Numbered from the stretch's first letter, positions 27,434 to 37,072 are shown. The stretch: 64,000 nt of DNA from Syntrophus gentianae (GCF_900109885.1 NZ_FOBS01000004.1:147185-211184), one strand, 5' to 3'. The notes: a model not told the origin generated them from the letters alone. Numbers and translations are program-made.

Positions 27434-28336
27434 TCATATCAAAGCGGGTATCTTCTGGCTTGCGATCGCCTCATCCAGGATCTTGATCCGGTAGGCAAAT
27501 CGTTTGACCATATTCTTGACACCATCGGTTACGCACCGGCTGGAGATCGTGGCGCCGGTCAGGGCATAAATATCTTTGTCGCGGTACTGCTTGAGGATCG
27601 CATCCAATTGTTCGCCGCTGGACTTATCCGGAGCGTCCAGATAACGGCGATAATCTTCAGGCAGAGGTTCTTTGACGACATTCAAGGTCTTGAGACGGTC
27701 AAAGGATTTGTTCCGGAACTGGTTCTTGAAGTAGTTCTGCGAGATCTCTGCTCCCAATCCCGGGTCCTCTTCATGTTCCATGATCTCCAGACCGCGGACG
27801 TCAAACTCCGGACTCAGGGACACGATAACCTTGATAAAAGTCTTGAAGCCGCCGAATTTGCCGGAAAGCATATAGGCAACTTTCTTATCCCCTTTGCGGG
27901 CTACAACCGTCGAATCCTGATAGGAAATACCCTGATCCGTCTTGAGGGCCTCTTTAAGGGCCGCCTTCCGCTCCGTTTCCTCGGCAGCCTTTTCCGGAGA
28001 GACATTCAAGGGGAGGCGCTGGACAAGTTTCCCCTCCAGGGACAGCTTGAGCAACTCGTAGGATTCCTTGCCGCCGTTGGCGACGGGAACCATGTAGCCA
28101 AGATAGGATGTCCCTTTTTCTTCAATAATGTAGCGGTAAAGAGAGTAGAGCTTCAGGTCTTTCGGCGCGGGATTCTGGATGCTGTAACCAAGCAGACTCA
28201 GCATCGTTGACTGAACTTCCTTGTGCTCATTCTCTTTCTTCGCTTTATCAGTAAATACAAAGGCTCCACCCATAACGAGGGCGGCAAGAAAACAGGAAAG
28301 AGTTAAGCGAAACGTGATCCGTATAATTTCGTTCAT
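27434..28336 (-). CDS. rnfG: Rnf complex subunit G (covalent FMN)
   Basis: 300 residues, longer than the usual 210 or so. One N-terminal helix is followed by a periplasmic FMN-binding domain. The covalent flavin site is TGATISS, with T263 as the expected attachment residue. An extra charged segment (KAAEETERKAALKEALK) lies in the middle. FMN would be attached by the ApbE encoded at 33589. It overlaps rnfD by four bases. Confidence 0.94.
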   Translation of the reverse strand: MNEIIRITFRLTLSCFLAALVMGGAFVFTDKAKKENEHKEVQSTMLSLLGYSIQNPAPKDLKLYSLYRYIIEEKGTSYLGYMVPVANGGKESYELLKLSLEGKLVQRLPLNVSPEKAAEETERKAALKEALKTDQGISYQDSTVVARKGDKKVAYMLSGKFGGFKTFIKVIVSLSPEFDVRGLEIMEHEEDPGLGAEISQNYFKNQFRNKSFDRLKTLNVVKEPLPEDYRRYLDAPDKSSGEQLDAILKQYRDKDIYALTGATISSRCVTDGVKNMVKRFAYRIKILDEAIASQKIPALI

Positions 28337-29385
28337 TTTACCGTACCTTTCGCAGGAGCAAAACGCTGGGGTTTAAACCATGATTCTAGAGCCGGCGTCA
28401 GCGTATTCATAAGCAGGATCGCATAACAGATGCCCTCGGGGTAGCCGCCCTTGAGACGAATCAATACGGTTATTGCCCCAACCCCGGCCCCGAAGATCAG
28501 TTGAGCGATTTTTTGACTGGGGGCAGTGACATAATCCGTGGCCATGAAAATGGCGCCCAGAAAGATACCACCGGAAAGCACCGCCAGAATGGGATCGCCG
28601 CTGAAGTAGCCTTCCCCGCCGAAGATCCAGGTGAAAATGGCAACGGAGGCGATGACTGAAACCGGAATATGCCAGGAGATATAACGTTTGAAGATTAAAA
28701 CCGCGCCTCCAAGGAGGATGAGGAGATTTGACGTTTCTCCGATGCAGCCGGGGCGGACGCCGAGGAAGAAATCCTTATAAATTGTAGAAAGTGCACCGTA
28801 TTTATCAATGACTGCAGCGAGACCATAATGTTTGAGAACGTAGAGAGGCGTAGCTGTAGCAACGGCGTCAACTCCCGGTTGCATGTATTGGAAGATGGAA
28901 AAATCCTGGATGGGGACAATCCAGGCCGAGGTCATGGCAACCGGAAAGGTTGCGACGAGAAAGGCACGGCCGATCAGGGCCGGATTGAAAATATTGAACC
29001 CCAATCCGCCAAAAAGATGCTTTGTAATGTAAATGGACATGACCGCACCCAGGATCGGCATCCAGTAGGGGACGCCGGGTGGGATCACGTAGGCCAGTAA
29101 AAGGCCGGTTATCACGGCACTGCCATCCTTGATGGTGATAGGACGATGCAGAAGCTTCTGGGAAATCGCTTCGGTCAGAACGCAACTGAGAACGCTAACC
29201 AGAGTAATGATCAGGGTTTGGAATCCGAAGATGAAAACCGATAAAATCAGGGGAGGTAACAGGCAAGCGTTCACGGTCCACATGATCTTGGCCGTGGATT
29301 CACGGCTCTTGACATGGGGCGAGAGGGAGACCGTAAGTGCCGGTAATGGATTTTCTGAAATCTGAGTATCTTTTACTTGCTCCAC
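28333..29385 (-). CDS. rnfD: Rnf complex subunit D (covalent FMN)
   Basis: 350 residues, multiple membrane helices of the NqrB/RnfD family. The flavin-site segment MATDYVTAPSQK has T287 as the likely FMN attachment residue. The conserved GGYPEGICYAILLMN near the C-terminus is present. Core membrane subunit of the ion-translocating complex, 27 bp after rnfC. Confidence 0.95.
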   Translation of the reverse strand: MEQVKDTQISENPLPALTVSLSPHVKSRESTAKIMWTVNACLLPPLILSVFIFGFQTLIITLVSVLSCVLTEAISQKLLHRPITIKDGSAVITGLLLAYVIPPGVPYWMPILGAVMSIYITKHLFGGLGFNIFNPALIGRAFLVATFPVAMTSAWIVPIQDFSIFQYMQPGVDAVATATPLYVLKHYGLAAVIDKYGALSTIYKDFFLGVRPGCIGETSNLLILLGGAVLIFKRYISWHIPVSVIASVAIFTWIFGGEGYFSGDPILAVLSGGIFLGAIFMATDYVTAPSQKIAQLIFGAGVGAITVLIRLKGGYPEGICYAILLMNTLTPALESWFKPQRFAPAKGTVK

Positions 29386-29412
29386 GATGGCTTGGCTCCT
29401 TATCTTTTTAAA

Positions 29413-30732
29413 CTATCTTTTTGCCTTCTGCTTGGCCAGGCGGATGAATTGGACAAGCGGTCTCTTGGAGGGGCATACAAAAGAGCAAGAGCCGCACTCA
29501 AAACAGTCGAACACGCCGAATTGCGCGGTATCGGCACTCCGTCCAGCTTCTACATAAAGGCCGATTTCGTTGGGAGAAAGACCCATGGGACAGGCCTCGA
29601 GGCACCACCCGCAGCGGATGCAGGGTCCATAGGGCGAGTCATCAATCTCATCACGGGTCAGGAACAGAACGCCGGAAACCGTCTTCGTTACGGGAATGTC
29701 CAGGGTGGACACGGCAAATCCCATCATGGGACCGCCCATAACAATCTTGGCCAGATCGGGCTTCGTGCCTCCCAGATAACGAACGATATCGCTGATGCGC
29801 GTTCCCACCCGCACCTGCAGGTTTGCCGGTCTGGCGATGCCTCTGCCGGAGATGGTGACGACTTTCTCGTAAAGCGGTTTATTGAGAACGACCGCATCAT
29901 AAATGGCCTTGGTTGTCCCGATATTCTGAACAATCACACCGACATCAAAAGGCAGACCGCCACCGGGAACCTTTCGTCCGGTGACGCTTTCGATCAATTG
30001 TTTTTCAGAACCCTGCGGGTACTTGACCTGGAGGGCATCGACCGTGATTTTCAGACCTTCGAGATTCTGCTTCTCCAGGGCTTTCCGCAGGACTTCGATG
30101 GCGTCCTTTTTATTGGCTTCAACACCGATATGTCCCTCCGAGATCCCTAAAACGCGCAGAAGGATCTTTGTCCCTTCAATGACCTCCTCAGGTTTTTCAA
30201 GCATGACCCGGTGGTCGGTGGTCAAATAGGGTTCGCACTCCGCACCATTCAAAACAAGTTTGTCGACCTTCGTACCGGGAGGCGGGGCCAACTTTACATG
30301 GGCCGGAAAACCGGCGCCACCGATACCAACGATCCCGGCATCTTTGATTTTTTGCAGCAGTTCCTGCGATGTCAGTCCCTTCCAGTCTGAAGGCGAATAA
30401 ACTTTATCCGGCGCTTCAAGATCCCGAGCGATGGTAATGGAGGGAACGCTCAGAGAAACCGGTCCTTTGGAAGTGCCGATATCCGTCACAGTCCCCGTGA
30501 CACTGGCATGAACATTCGCTCCCAGACCCTGAGCCTGACCGATCAGATCGCCTTCTTCCACACGGTCTTTTTTCTTTGCAAGGGGTTGGCAGGGAGCTCC
30601 GAAATGCTGAAGAAGCGGGATTTCAAACTCCTCCGGTAAGGGCATCTTCTCAATAGCCAAATGCTCGGCAATCTCTTTGGATTCTTGAGGGTGAACCCCA
30701 CCTTTGGCAAAAGTCAATAATGACGTGCTCAT
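29413..30732 (-). CDS. rnfC: Rnf complex subunit C (NADH/FMN, iron-sulfur)
   Basis: 439 residues, first gene of the operon. The NADH/FMN-binding region has GIGGAGFPAHVK and NGAECEPYLTTDHR; the C-terminus has two [4Fe-4S] motifs, CIRCGWCLEACP and CFECGSCSFVCP. It lacks the long Ala/Lys-rich tail of E. coli RsxC. It connects the complex to the NAD pool. Gene order C-D-G-E-A-B equals that of Acetobacterium-type operons. Confidence 0.96.
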   Translation of the reverse strand: MSTSLLTFAKGGVHPQESKEIAEHLAIEKMPLPEEFEIPLLQHFGAPCQPLAKKKDRVEEGDLIGQAQGLGANVHASVTGTVTDIGTSKGPVSLSVPSITIARDLEAPDKVYSPSDWKGLTSQELLQKIKDAGIVGIGGAGFPAHVKLAPPPGTKVDKLVLNGAECEPYLTTDHRVMLEKPEEVIEGTKILLRVLGISEGHIGVEANKKDAIEVLRKALEKQNLEGLKITVDALQVKYPQGSEKQLIESVTGRKVPGGGLPFDVGVIVQNIGTTKAIYDAVVLNKPLYEKVVTISGRGIARPANLQVRVGTRISDIVRYLGGTKPDLAKIVMGGPMMGFAVSTLDIPVTKTVSGVLFLTRDEIDDSPYGPCIRCGWCLEACPMGLSPNEIGLYVEAGRSADTAQFGVFDCFECGSCSFVCPSKRPLVQFIRLAKQKAKR

Positions 30733-30963
30733 AGTTGATAATCCATTGATTTGATTAAAGATTATGCTGCAAAATCAAGAATTCCCGAAAGCGCTCTCTT
30801 GCTGGAAAGAAACCGTTAAAAGTCGCAGCCAGGCTTCAGCGCTCCAACGTTGCTTCCGAAAATTCTCTTCAAATTTCTCTTGCCGGCGTTTTTCAGGATC
30901 CCTTATTTTTCGCACTGGCCCGCTGTCACAGGCGTCTATCTCATGTCTATGATAGCGGTGATG

Positions 30964-30992
30964 TGGATATTATGTAATTACATGTTTGTCAA
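30964..30992 (-). promoter_or_regulatory. Candidate rnf operon promoter with internal palindrome
   Basis: On the minus strand TTGACA (30987-30992), a 17-base spacer and TATCCA (30964-30969). The spacer contains the perfect 12-bp palindrome ATGTAATTACAT (30972-30983), well placed for a dimeric regulator. It would leave a leader of about 225 nt before rnfC, in which I see no known riboswitch. The rest of the 30733-31081 gap holds no clear gene. Confidence 0.5.
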
Positions 30993-31081
30993 GTAATATT
31001 TTGCTGGATAGGAGAGGCCAATTCACGGAGGAAATTCAGAGATGACAGGGGCTTCAGCATAGAAGCTTACGGTCAAGACCT

Positions 31082-32008
31082 CTATTGAGATCCGAAGGGG
31101 TCAGGCCTTGAAAAATCGGGAAGATACGTTTCGCTGCTTTCGTACTCTTGAACGAAGGCATTCTCCAGGCCGAGTTCCAGGGCGTAAGCGATGACAGCAT
31201 CATACTCCCTCTCGGTAAGTGTCCTGTTAAGCGGCGGATGTTTCCTGGCTTTGTGCTGCGGGGAGTACTGGGACATGATGCTGATATAGAGATTTCGGGA
31301 AAGGCCGGCCAGGAAAGCAAGGCAGGAAAGGCTGTTCTCAAGGTAGCCGGGCAGGACGAGATGGCGCACCAGCAGCCCTTTCTGGGCCACCCCGTCATCG
31401 TCAAACTCCAGATGGCCGACCTGGGCAAACATCTCCCGCAGGACCTCCTGGACAATCTCGCCGTAATCGGGGGCGGCAGAAAGTTCTCCCGCTGCATTTT
31501 GATCAAGATACTTGAGGTCCGGCAGAAAGATATCGATGAGTCCCCGGATCTGGCGCAGCGCCTCAACGGAATCATAGCCGTTGGAGTTATAGACGACCGG
31601 AATTGCCAGGCCCTGTGCGCGGGCGATTGAGATGGCGTCGGCCAGGGGGAAGATCAGATGGGAAGGGGAGACAAGATTGATGTTATGTGCCCCGGCCTCT
31701 TCAAGGCGGCGCATCTCGGCGGCGAGCTCCCGGGGCGACAGCGTACGATAGTCGCTTTCCTGAAATTCCTGACTGATCTGATAGTTCTGGCAGAAGAGGC
31801 AGCGGAGATTGCAACCGGCGAAAAAGATGGCGCCAGATCCCCGGGAACCGGAAATGGGAGGTTCCTCGCCGAAATGCAACCCGATATGGGCGACGGGAAT
31901 CCCGGCGCCGATCCGGCAGAAACCGGTCTCCCCCGCCAGACGGTTTACCCCGCACCCCCGCGGGCAGCAGCGGCAACAGGCCAGCTCCCTGCTAACAGAT
32001 TTTTCCAT
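31082..32008 (-). CDS. Radical SAM protein, PflA-like (COG1313 type)
   Basis: 308 residues. The radical SAM cluster motif is GCNLRCLFCQN (C-x3-C-x2-C). The N-terminus is Cys-rich (CCRCCPRGCGVNR and a later GFC), the pattern of the pyruvate-formate-lyase-activating-enzyme-like group of unknown role. It follows the ABC permease gene by 34 bp, so it belongs to the same transcript as ApbE and the exporter. The target is unknown. I see no glycyl radical enzyme nearby. Confidence 0.86.
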   Translation of the reverse strand: MEKSVSRELACCRCCPRGCGVNRLAGETGFCRIGAGIPVAHIGLHFGEEPPISGSRGSGAIFFAGCNLRCLFCQNYQISQEFQESDYRTLSPRELAAEMRRLEEAGAHNINLVSPSHLIFPLADAISIARAQGLAIPVVYNSNGYDSVEALRQIRGLIDIFLPDLKYLDQNAAGELSAAPDYGEIVQEVLREMFAQVGHLEFDDDGVAQKGLLVRHLVLPGYLENSLSCLAFLAGLSRNLYISIMSQYSPQHKARKHPPLNRTLTEREYDAVIAYALELGLENAFVQEYESSETYLPDFSRPDPFGSQ

Positions 32009-32042
32009 CTACTTCTCCCCTTTCAAAAACACGCATTCCCTT

Positions 32043-32810
32043 TCAAAGATAATATTGTTTCCGCTGGGCGAAGAGGTAGAGGGCGGACAGAAAGACAACG
32101 TTGGTAAAAAGGGCGATGGCCAGGATATCGAAGGCGGGATTTCCGTCCAGGCCCAGGAGGAGAACGCGCAGGAGGTCGACGGCGTAGCTGAACGGGTTGA
32201 GGTAAATCAGAATTTTCAGCCATTCCGGGATATTGGAGAGGGGGTGGAGAGCGCCGCTCAGGAAGAAGACCGGCATGACCACGAAATTGTTGACCGCTCC
32301 GAATCCCTCCAGGGAGCGGATTCGCGCCGCCAGCAGCACGCCGACGGCGGTTACGGCCAGGGCGATGAAGAAGATGGCCAGCAGGGTCTGGACAAACTGC
32401 AGGAGGCCCAGGGAAATGCCGAGCAGCGGATAAACCGCCAGCACGATGACCCCCTGAAAACCGGCGATGATGGAGCCGCTGAGAACCTTGCCGAGGATGA
32501 TCGACCAGCGGGGAATCGGGGCGATGGTGATCTCTTTCAGAAATCCGAATTCGCGGTCCCAGACGATGGTGGCCCCGGCCATCACCCCGGAGAAGAGGAC
32601 ATTCATGGCAATGATCCCCGGGAAGATGTACTGCTGCCAGTTGATCCCGACGAGCGGCAGGGCGATGAACCCGAATTTGAGCCCAGTTCCGAGGAGGAAA
32701 AGCCAGAGCGCCGGTCGGACAACCGCCCCGATCAGGGGCATTTTCTGGCGCCTTGCCCGGATGAGATCGCGTTTCATGATGTAGTAACTGTCCCGAAGGC
32801 CGCTTTTCAT
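32043..32810 (-). CDS. ABC-2 type exporter permease
   Basis: 255 residues with six predicted membrane segments and the ABC-2 pattern (DREFGFLKEITIAPIPRWSI, and PLSNIPEWLKILIYLNPFSY near the C-terminus). It overlaps the ATPase gene by four bases. The closest resemblance is to daunorubicin/NodJ-type exporters. Substrate unknown. Confidence 0.9.
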   Translation of the reverse strand: MKSGLRDSYYIMKRDLIRARRQKMPLIGAVVRPALWLFLLGTGLKFGFIALPLVGINWQQYIFPGIIAMNVLFSGVMAGATIVWDREFGFLKEITIAPIPRWSIILGKVLSGSIIAGFQGVIVLAVYPLLGISLGLLQFVQTLLAIFFIALAVTAVGVLLAARIRSLEGFGAVNNFVVMPVFFLSGALHPLSNIPEWLKILIYLNPFSYAVDLLRVLLLGLDGNPAFDILAIALFTNVVFLSALYLFAQRKQYYL

Positions 32811-33592
32811 TTGATCCTCCGTACGCGAAGGGCCGCCTTCAACCGCTCCAGTTCGCCGGTTTCCGAGTCCTGCAGGTCGCGGCCGGTCAGGTGGAGGAAG
32901 AGATCGTCCAGCGTCTTCTGTCCGTGAAGCTCCTTTAAACGGGCGGGGGTATCGCAGGCAATGACGGCCCCCTTATCGAGGATGGCGATCCGGTCGCAGA
33001 TTTCCGCTTCTTCCAGGTAGTGTGTCGTAAGGAGGACGGTGAGGGAATAAGTCCGGCGGAGCGTGGCGATGTAGTCCCAGATGCGGCGGCGGGCCTGGGG
33101 GTCGAGGCCGACGGTCGCCTCGTCCAGAAGCAGGACCCGGGGGTGATGGAGAATGCTTCGGGCGATCTCCAGGCGGCGCTTCATGCCTCCTGAGAAGGTG
33201 ATGACCAGATCGTGGCTGCGGTCGGCCAGTCCTATCAGGGCCAGGAGGCCGGCGATGCGCTGCGGGGCCTCCCGGGGCGGCACATGGTAAAACATGGCGT
33301 GAAAATAAAGGTTTTCATAAGCCGTCAGGCGCTCGTCCAGGCTTGAATCCTGAAAGAGGACCCCGATGGAGCTCCGGATCTTCGCCGCCTCGGTTTCCAG
33401 CGGCCAGCCGTTGATCGCCACGGAACCGCTGTCCGGCTGCAGCAGGGTGACGAGGATGTTGATCAGGGTCGATTTACCGGCGCCGTTCGGGCCGAGCAGG
33501 CCGAAGCATTCGCCCGGTGCGACGCGAAAGGAGAGATTGTTGAGGGCAGGATGGCCGTTGAAGGAATGGGAAACGCGCTCCACGGAAATCAT
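32807..33592 (-). CDS. ABC transporter ATP-binding protein
   Basis: 261 residues. Walker A GPNGAGKST (34-42), signature FSGGMKRRLEIARSI, Walker B VLLLDEATVGLDP and the switch His in LLTTHYLEEAE. It is of the DrrA/CcmA-like group and pairs with the ABC-2 permease. It overlaps both the ApbE gene and the permease gene by four bases, so the three are tightly coupled. Confidence 0.94.
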   Translation of the reverse strand: MISVERVSHSFNGHPALNNLSFRVAPGECFGLLGPNGAGKSTLINILVTLLQPDSGSVAINGWPLETEAAKIRSSIGVLFQDSSLDERLTAYENLYFHAMFYHVPPREAPQRIAGLLALIGLADRSHDLVITFSGGMKRRLEIARSILHHPRVLLLDEATVGLDPQARRRIWDYIATLRRTYSLTVLLTTHYLEEAEICDRIAILDKGAVIACDTPARLKELHGQKTLDDLFLHLTGRDLQDSETGELERLKAALRVRRIK

Positions 33593-34599
33593 GACTGCCT
33601 CAGCAATTGAAACCCCGGGGTCTTATGCATTTTCCCCTGGCCGTCAATCAACACCGCCTTGATTTTTTCCTGCTTCAAAAAGGCCATGCTCCAGTCAAGA
33701 TCGTTCAAGAAGAGCGCTTTGGTAACAATGTCGGCGGTTGCCGCGTTGTCCGTCACCACGGTCACCAGGACCATCTTTTCCGATGCCGGCCAACCGGTGC
33801 GGGGATCGATGATATGGGAATAGCGGTGACTGTCCTTGATAAAGAACCGTCGATTGTCGGCGGACGTGCCCATGGCTTCCCCCGAGCGCAGGACGATCAC
33901 ACCGACAAGCTTCCCGGCTGAGCGCGGGTTTTCCACGCCGACCCGCCAGCCGCGGCTGCCGGGTCCGTCCCCGATCACCTTGATGCTGCTGCCCGCGTTG
34001 ATCATGGCATTCGTGACCCCGTTCTTTCTGAGAATCCGCGCCGCCTCCTCAACGGCGTACCCTTTGGCGATCCCGCCCACGGTGAGCGACATCCCGGCTT
34101 TTGCCAGCCGAATCTGCCGTTTGTCGGGAAAGAGGAGCAGTTTGTCACTGCCGACCTTGGGGAGAGCGGCCTTGATGGCCGCCGGTTCCGGGAAATTTCC
34201 TTCGCCGTCGTAACCAAACCCCCACAGTTCCACCAGGGGATTGACGGTCACGTCAAAGGCGCCTTTGGTCTTCCGCCAGTACTCGGCAGCCAGGGAGAGC
34301 ATCTGCCAGGTATCTTCACTGACTGTCAGGGGAGGGCCGCCTGCCTGAACGGCCAGACGGTTCAGGTCGGACAACTCATCCCGGCCAATGGCGGCCTCGA
34401 TCTGCTGCATGCGCGAAAAAGCCGCCGTGATGGCCCCTTCTGCCCCCCGGTCGTAGGCTGTAATCTCGATGAGCGTCCCCATCATCAACCGGGAGCGGAC
34501 CACAGGTTCATGGGCGATCCGGCTCCAGGCCATCCAGAAAAAGCCGAAGAGCGATCCCGCGAGGAGGACAGCCACGAGCGTTTTATGACTCTTTTTCAT
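33589..34599 (-). CDS. apbE: FAD:protein FMN transferase
   Basis: 336 residues with an N-terminal signal anchor (ALVAVLLAGS-like hydrophobic stretch near 7-25). ApbE motifs are clear: AFDVTVNPLV, GGIAKGYAVEEA, NAGSSIKVIG and HIIDPRTGWPA, plus a C-terminal DNAATADIVTKALF. It attaches FMN to a Thr of periplasm-facing flavoproteins using FAD. RnfG and RnfD, encoded 3-6 kb downstream on the same strand, are the obvious clients. Confidence 0.94.
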   Translation of the reverse strand: MKKSHKTLVAVLLAGSLFGFFWMAWSRIAHEPVVRSRLMMGTLIEITAYDRGAEGAITAAFSRMQQIEAAIGRDELSDLNRLAVQAGGPPLTVSEDTWQMLSLAAEYWRKTKGAFDVTVNPLVELWGFGYDGEGNFPEPAAIKAALPKVGSDKLLLFPDKRQIRLAKAGMSLTVGGIAKGYAVEEAARILRKNGVTNAMINAGSSIKVIGDGPGSRGWRVGVENPRSAGKLVGVIVLRSGEAMGTSADNRRFFIKDSHRYSHIIDPRTGWPASEKMVLVTVVTDNAATADIVTKALFLNDLDWSMAFLKQEKIKAVLIDGQGKMHKTPGFQLLRQS

Positions 34600-34729
34600 G
34601 ATCTTCTTTTTCTTATCCCGCTTTTTTCAACTGGGTGTGCCGGGCAGGTCCTGCAGGGCGGCACCACGCTTTAAGGATCTTCGGCATCGTGACGGGGATT
34701 TCGGGGGACTTCAGAAATAACGGAAGGAA

Positions 34730-35236
34730 TTACAATTGCCACGGATTACAACGGTCACAGCCAACCTGGCAGCCGGACGGCTCCTTCCCTCCAGCGCCGG
34801 CCTGACCGGAAAAAATGTCGGTAAATTTGTCCCGGGATTGAATAACGGCATCGATGACCGGCATATTCTCTGCGGACCCGCGCCGATAAGACCAAACCCC
34901 CAGCAAGATGCCCAGCAATGCCCCGGCGAGGACGGCGATTCCCAGCCGGCTTCCCAGCAAACCGCCCGCAATGGCACCCATCAGGGGAAGTCCGATCAGG
35001 GTGAAGACATTCTTGAGGACGGCGTAGGGCTTGCGGGAGACGGACACCAAGTCTCCGACCGAAGCGCCGGCCCGGTTCAATGCCTCAGTCCGGACGATGG
35101 AATTGTCTGTCGCGCAGTGGCAAACCCTCCGGGCGATTTCCTGCGCATCGGGAATACCGGGCTTGTCGGGCCGGATAACAATCTCCGCCCTTCCGTTGGG
35201 AAGGAGACTCGCCACAACGGCTTCATATTGTGCCAT
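34730..35236 (-). CDS. RseC/MucC-like protein (SoxR-reducing system type)
   Basis: 168 residues from the ATG at 35236. It has the RseC layout: a cytoplasmic beta-rich N-terminal domain with CHC, two membrane helices (about 80-120), and a C-terminal tail. RseC proteins often accompany Rnf/Rsx complexes and help them work in SoxR reduction. Here the tail ends with CQVGCDRC, a Cys-x3-Cys-x2-Cys group that could bind metal and is not usual. The ApbE gene follows 130 bp downstream. Confidence 0.78.
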   Translation of the reverse strand: MAQYEAVVASLLPNGRAEIVIRPDKPGIPDAQEIARRVCHCATDNSIVRTEALNRAGASVGDLVSVSRKPYAVLKNVFTLIGLPLMGAIAGGLLGSRLGIAVLAGALLGILLGVWSYRRGSAENMPVIDAVIQSRDKFTDIFSGQAGAGGKEPSGCQVGCDRCNPWQL

Positions 35237-35339
35237 TTTCAACGTCCATTTTTTACAGGGATATTTTCAGAGGGAAGATAAGAAAAGCGTGATGGTATGT
35301 CAATGAAAAAAAATAAGGGACACAGTCCGTCATTGGGCT

Positions 35340-35765
35340 TCATGATTTGCATTCTCGTTGCACATAAAAAGCACCCAAGGCAGTGGTGGCCAGCGCTTGC
35401 ACCAGTGAGAGCGGCAATTTGGAATTCTGCAGATACTCATCAAGCGGTGCCTCCGTAAAAGGTGACAAGAACGGCGTGATAAAAAGGAGCGAGAGATAAA
35501 CCACCGAAAGCCAAAGCGCAAGGCGGTACATGAAGGAATCCACAGGCTCATCCTTTGCTGCCTTATTTTTGAGATCGTTGAACATGACGCCTACAATAAG
35601 AGAGAGATTCGGCGTGACCGCAGGGAGAAACCAATCCCAAAGCACGTTCATTTGCCCGTTACTGCTGAAGGTGGTGAGTATGAGCAATGCAATGAGGGTT
35701 AGACCGGCGCCGCTGAACCACGCGATGGCCAGCTTTTTTCTTGCGGCTGTCATGGCGACGGGCAT
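35340..35765 (-). CDS. Small polytopic membrane protein, hypothetical
   Basis: 141 residues with three to four hydrophobic segments (about 12-32, 45-62, 82-100 and 120-137). No family recognised. The stop of the FecR gene is immediately upstream (2 bp), so it is the last gene of the peroxidase-propeller-FecR transcript. It may anchor or help the exported proteins of that cluster; this is inference from position only. Confidence 0.65.
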   Translation of the reverse strand: MPVAMTAARKKLAIAWFSGAGLTLIALLILTTFSSNGQMNVLWDWFLPAVTPNLSLIVGVMFNDLKNKAAKDEPVDSFMYRLALWLSVVYLSLLFITPFLSPFTEAPLDEYLQNSKLPLSLVQALATTALGAFYVQRECKS

Positions 35766-35767
35766 GG

Positions 35768-37072
35768 TCAGCCTCCCAATGCCTTCAGGATTTTGGCTGC
35801 TTTCAAGTGTTGCTGGCCGTTGCGTTGGGACGGTTTGTTCAACCTTGCCGTTTTAGCATGACGGGGAACTTCGAACTCGTATATCAAAGCGGTTGCCTCC
35901 ATATCCTCACCATAAACCTGCTTTGCCAGGACTTGAGGGAGTGTTGAACCACCTTTTCCCACCCAGAGTTTTGCTTCTTCTATGTTGGCTTTGCCCCTGG
36001 TGACGATGGGAACCGGGGTGAATACAAAAGCAATTACACGAAACAATCCTGCATCTGCACCCAATAATGCCTTCAGGTACGCGTCTAAATTAAATTGCTT
36101 GATGCTGACCGGATCAACTTTTATTTTCCAGCGTACCTCAGGTGATGCCGGTGTGGCGTCTTGGTTGATTCTCTCCAACTGGCTGATGAGGGCAAATCCT
36201 TCAGGAACGGCATAATAGCCGGGGCTGGAATAACCGTTGTCAGCCAGTGCTTTTTCGAGCCTGGCGGCGACATTTGCCCAAGTGTAGGTCCGGGTTTTGT
36301 CTGACGCCAGGAGCTCACGGGGGATTTTTTGATGCGTTGACGCATCCGGTGGCGGCCAGAATGTCGGCAGGGAGGCTGCCTGTTCTGCGACAGTCCTTTC
36401 AGCGCCGCGCAGCTCTGCGGTCCAGTTGGCGGCACGCTTGACATCCGCAATGACCGCCTTGGTGCATTTCTTCCCTTTTACGGCATAGCTCACCGTGGAG
36501 GTACGGATGGGGCACGTACCGAAAGCCGTGCCAAACTCCACCAGGCCTTCGATGACCTTTAACGTGCAGTTGCCGTTTTTTAAGATTTCTATGACGAATT
36601 CGGTTCCTTTGACCACGGCAATGGCCACTGGCGTCTCGACCTCCAATTGCTTCAGCCCGCCGGTTGTTTTGACCCACAGCATGCCCTGTTTCAGGCGGAG
36701 GATGCGGATGGTCCCCTTTTCTTTTTCCCAGCGGGAGACAATCTTCAAGCTGGTGTTCCTGTTAAGCCCTGCCTGAATGCCTGTATCCAGTTCAATCAGT
36801 GCACCGCCCCTCTTATCTGTGCGTAGATCATCTCCCTCGAAAAGCGCCAATGCACCTTTTCCCTTAAAACGCTCCTTTACTCCGTCTGCTCTCACGACGA
36901 CCAGCGTGCCGGTGGCTTTTTTGGCAATCCCGACAGCCGTAATTTCGGCGGGAGCCGCAGCAGGGACAAAAAAGGTGAAAAGAAATATGCACAGGATCTG
37001 CAGGGATAGAACAAAATGCGGTCTATCCCGTCGCTTCAGTCGAGGCACACCGAGGGACCCTGAAGAAGTCAT
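35768..37072 (-). CDS. Exported FecR-domain protein
   Basis: 434 residues from the ATG at 37072, which has AGGGA seven bases upstream. An N-terminal signal peptide (hydrophobic core LQILCIFLFTFFVPAAA) precedes a FecR-type domain (about 50-190), recognised by LFEGDDLRTDKRGGALIEL, LNRNTSLKI, LKQGMLWVK and VATVKGTEF-like VVKGTEFVIEI. The C-terminal half is unassigned. FecR domains of this free-standing type are extracytoplasmic and often sit with beta-propellers or peptidases. It begins 31 bp after the propeller gene. Confidence 0.8.
   Translation of the reverse strand: MTSSGSLGVPRLKRRDRPHFVLSLQILCIFLFTFFVPAAAPAEITAVGIAKKATGTLVVVRADGVKERFKGKGALALFEGDDLRTDKRGGALIELDTGIQAGLNRNTSLKIVSRWEKEKGTIRILRLKQGMLWVKTTGGLKQLEVETPVAIAVVKGTEFVIEILKNGNCTLKVIEGLVEFGTAFGTCPIRTSTVSYAVKGKKCTKAVIADVKRAANWTAELRGAERTVAEQAASLPTFWPPPDASTHQKIPRELLASDKTRTYTWANVAARLEKALADNGYSSPGYYAVPEGFALISQLERINQDATPASPEVRWKIKVDPVSIKQFNLDAYLKALLGADAGLFRVIAFVFTPVPIVTRGKANIEEAKLWVGKGGSTLPQVLAKQVYGEDMEATALIYEFEVPRHAKTARLNKPSQRNGQQHLKAAKILKALGG

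Noticed and set aside
31809..32927. 372-codon plus-strand frame over the radical SAM and ABC permease genes
   Set aside because: It is highly charged and low-complexity, and it lies opposite two clearly real genes.
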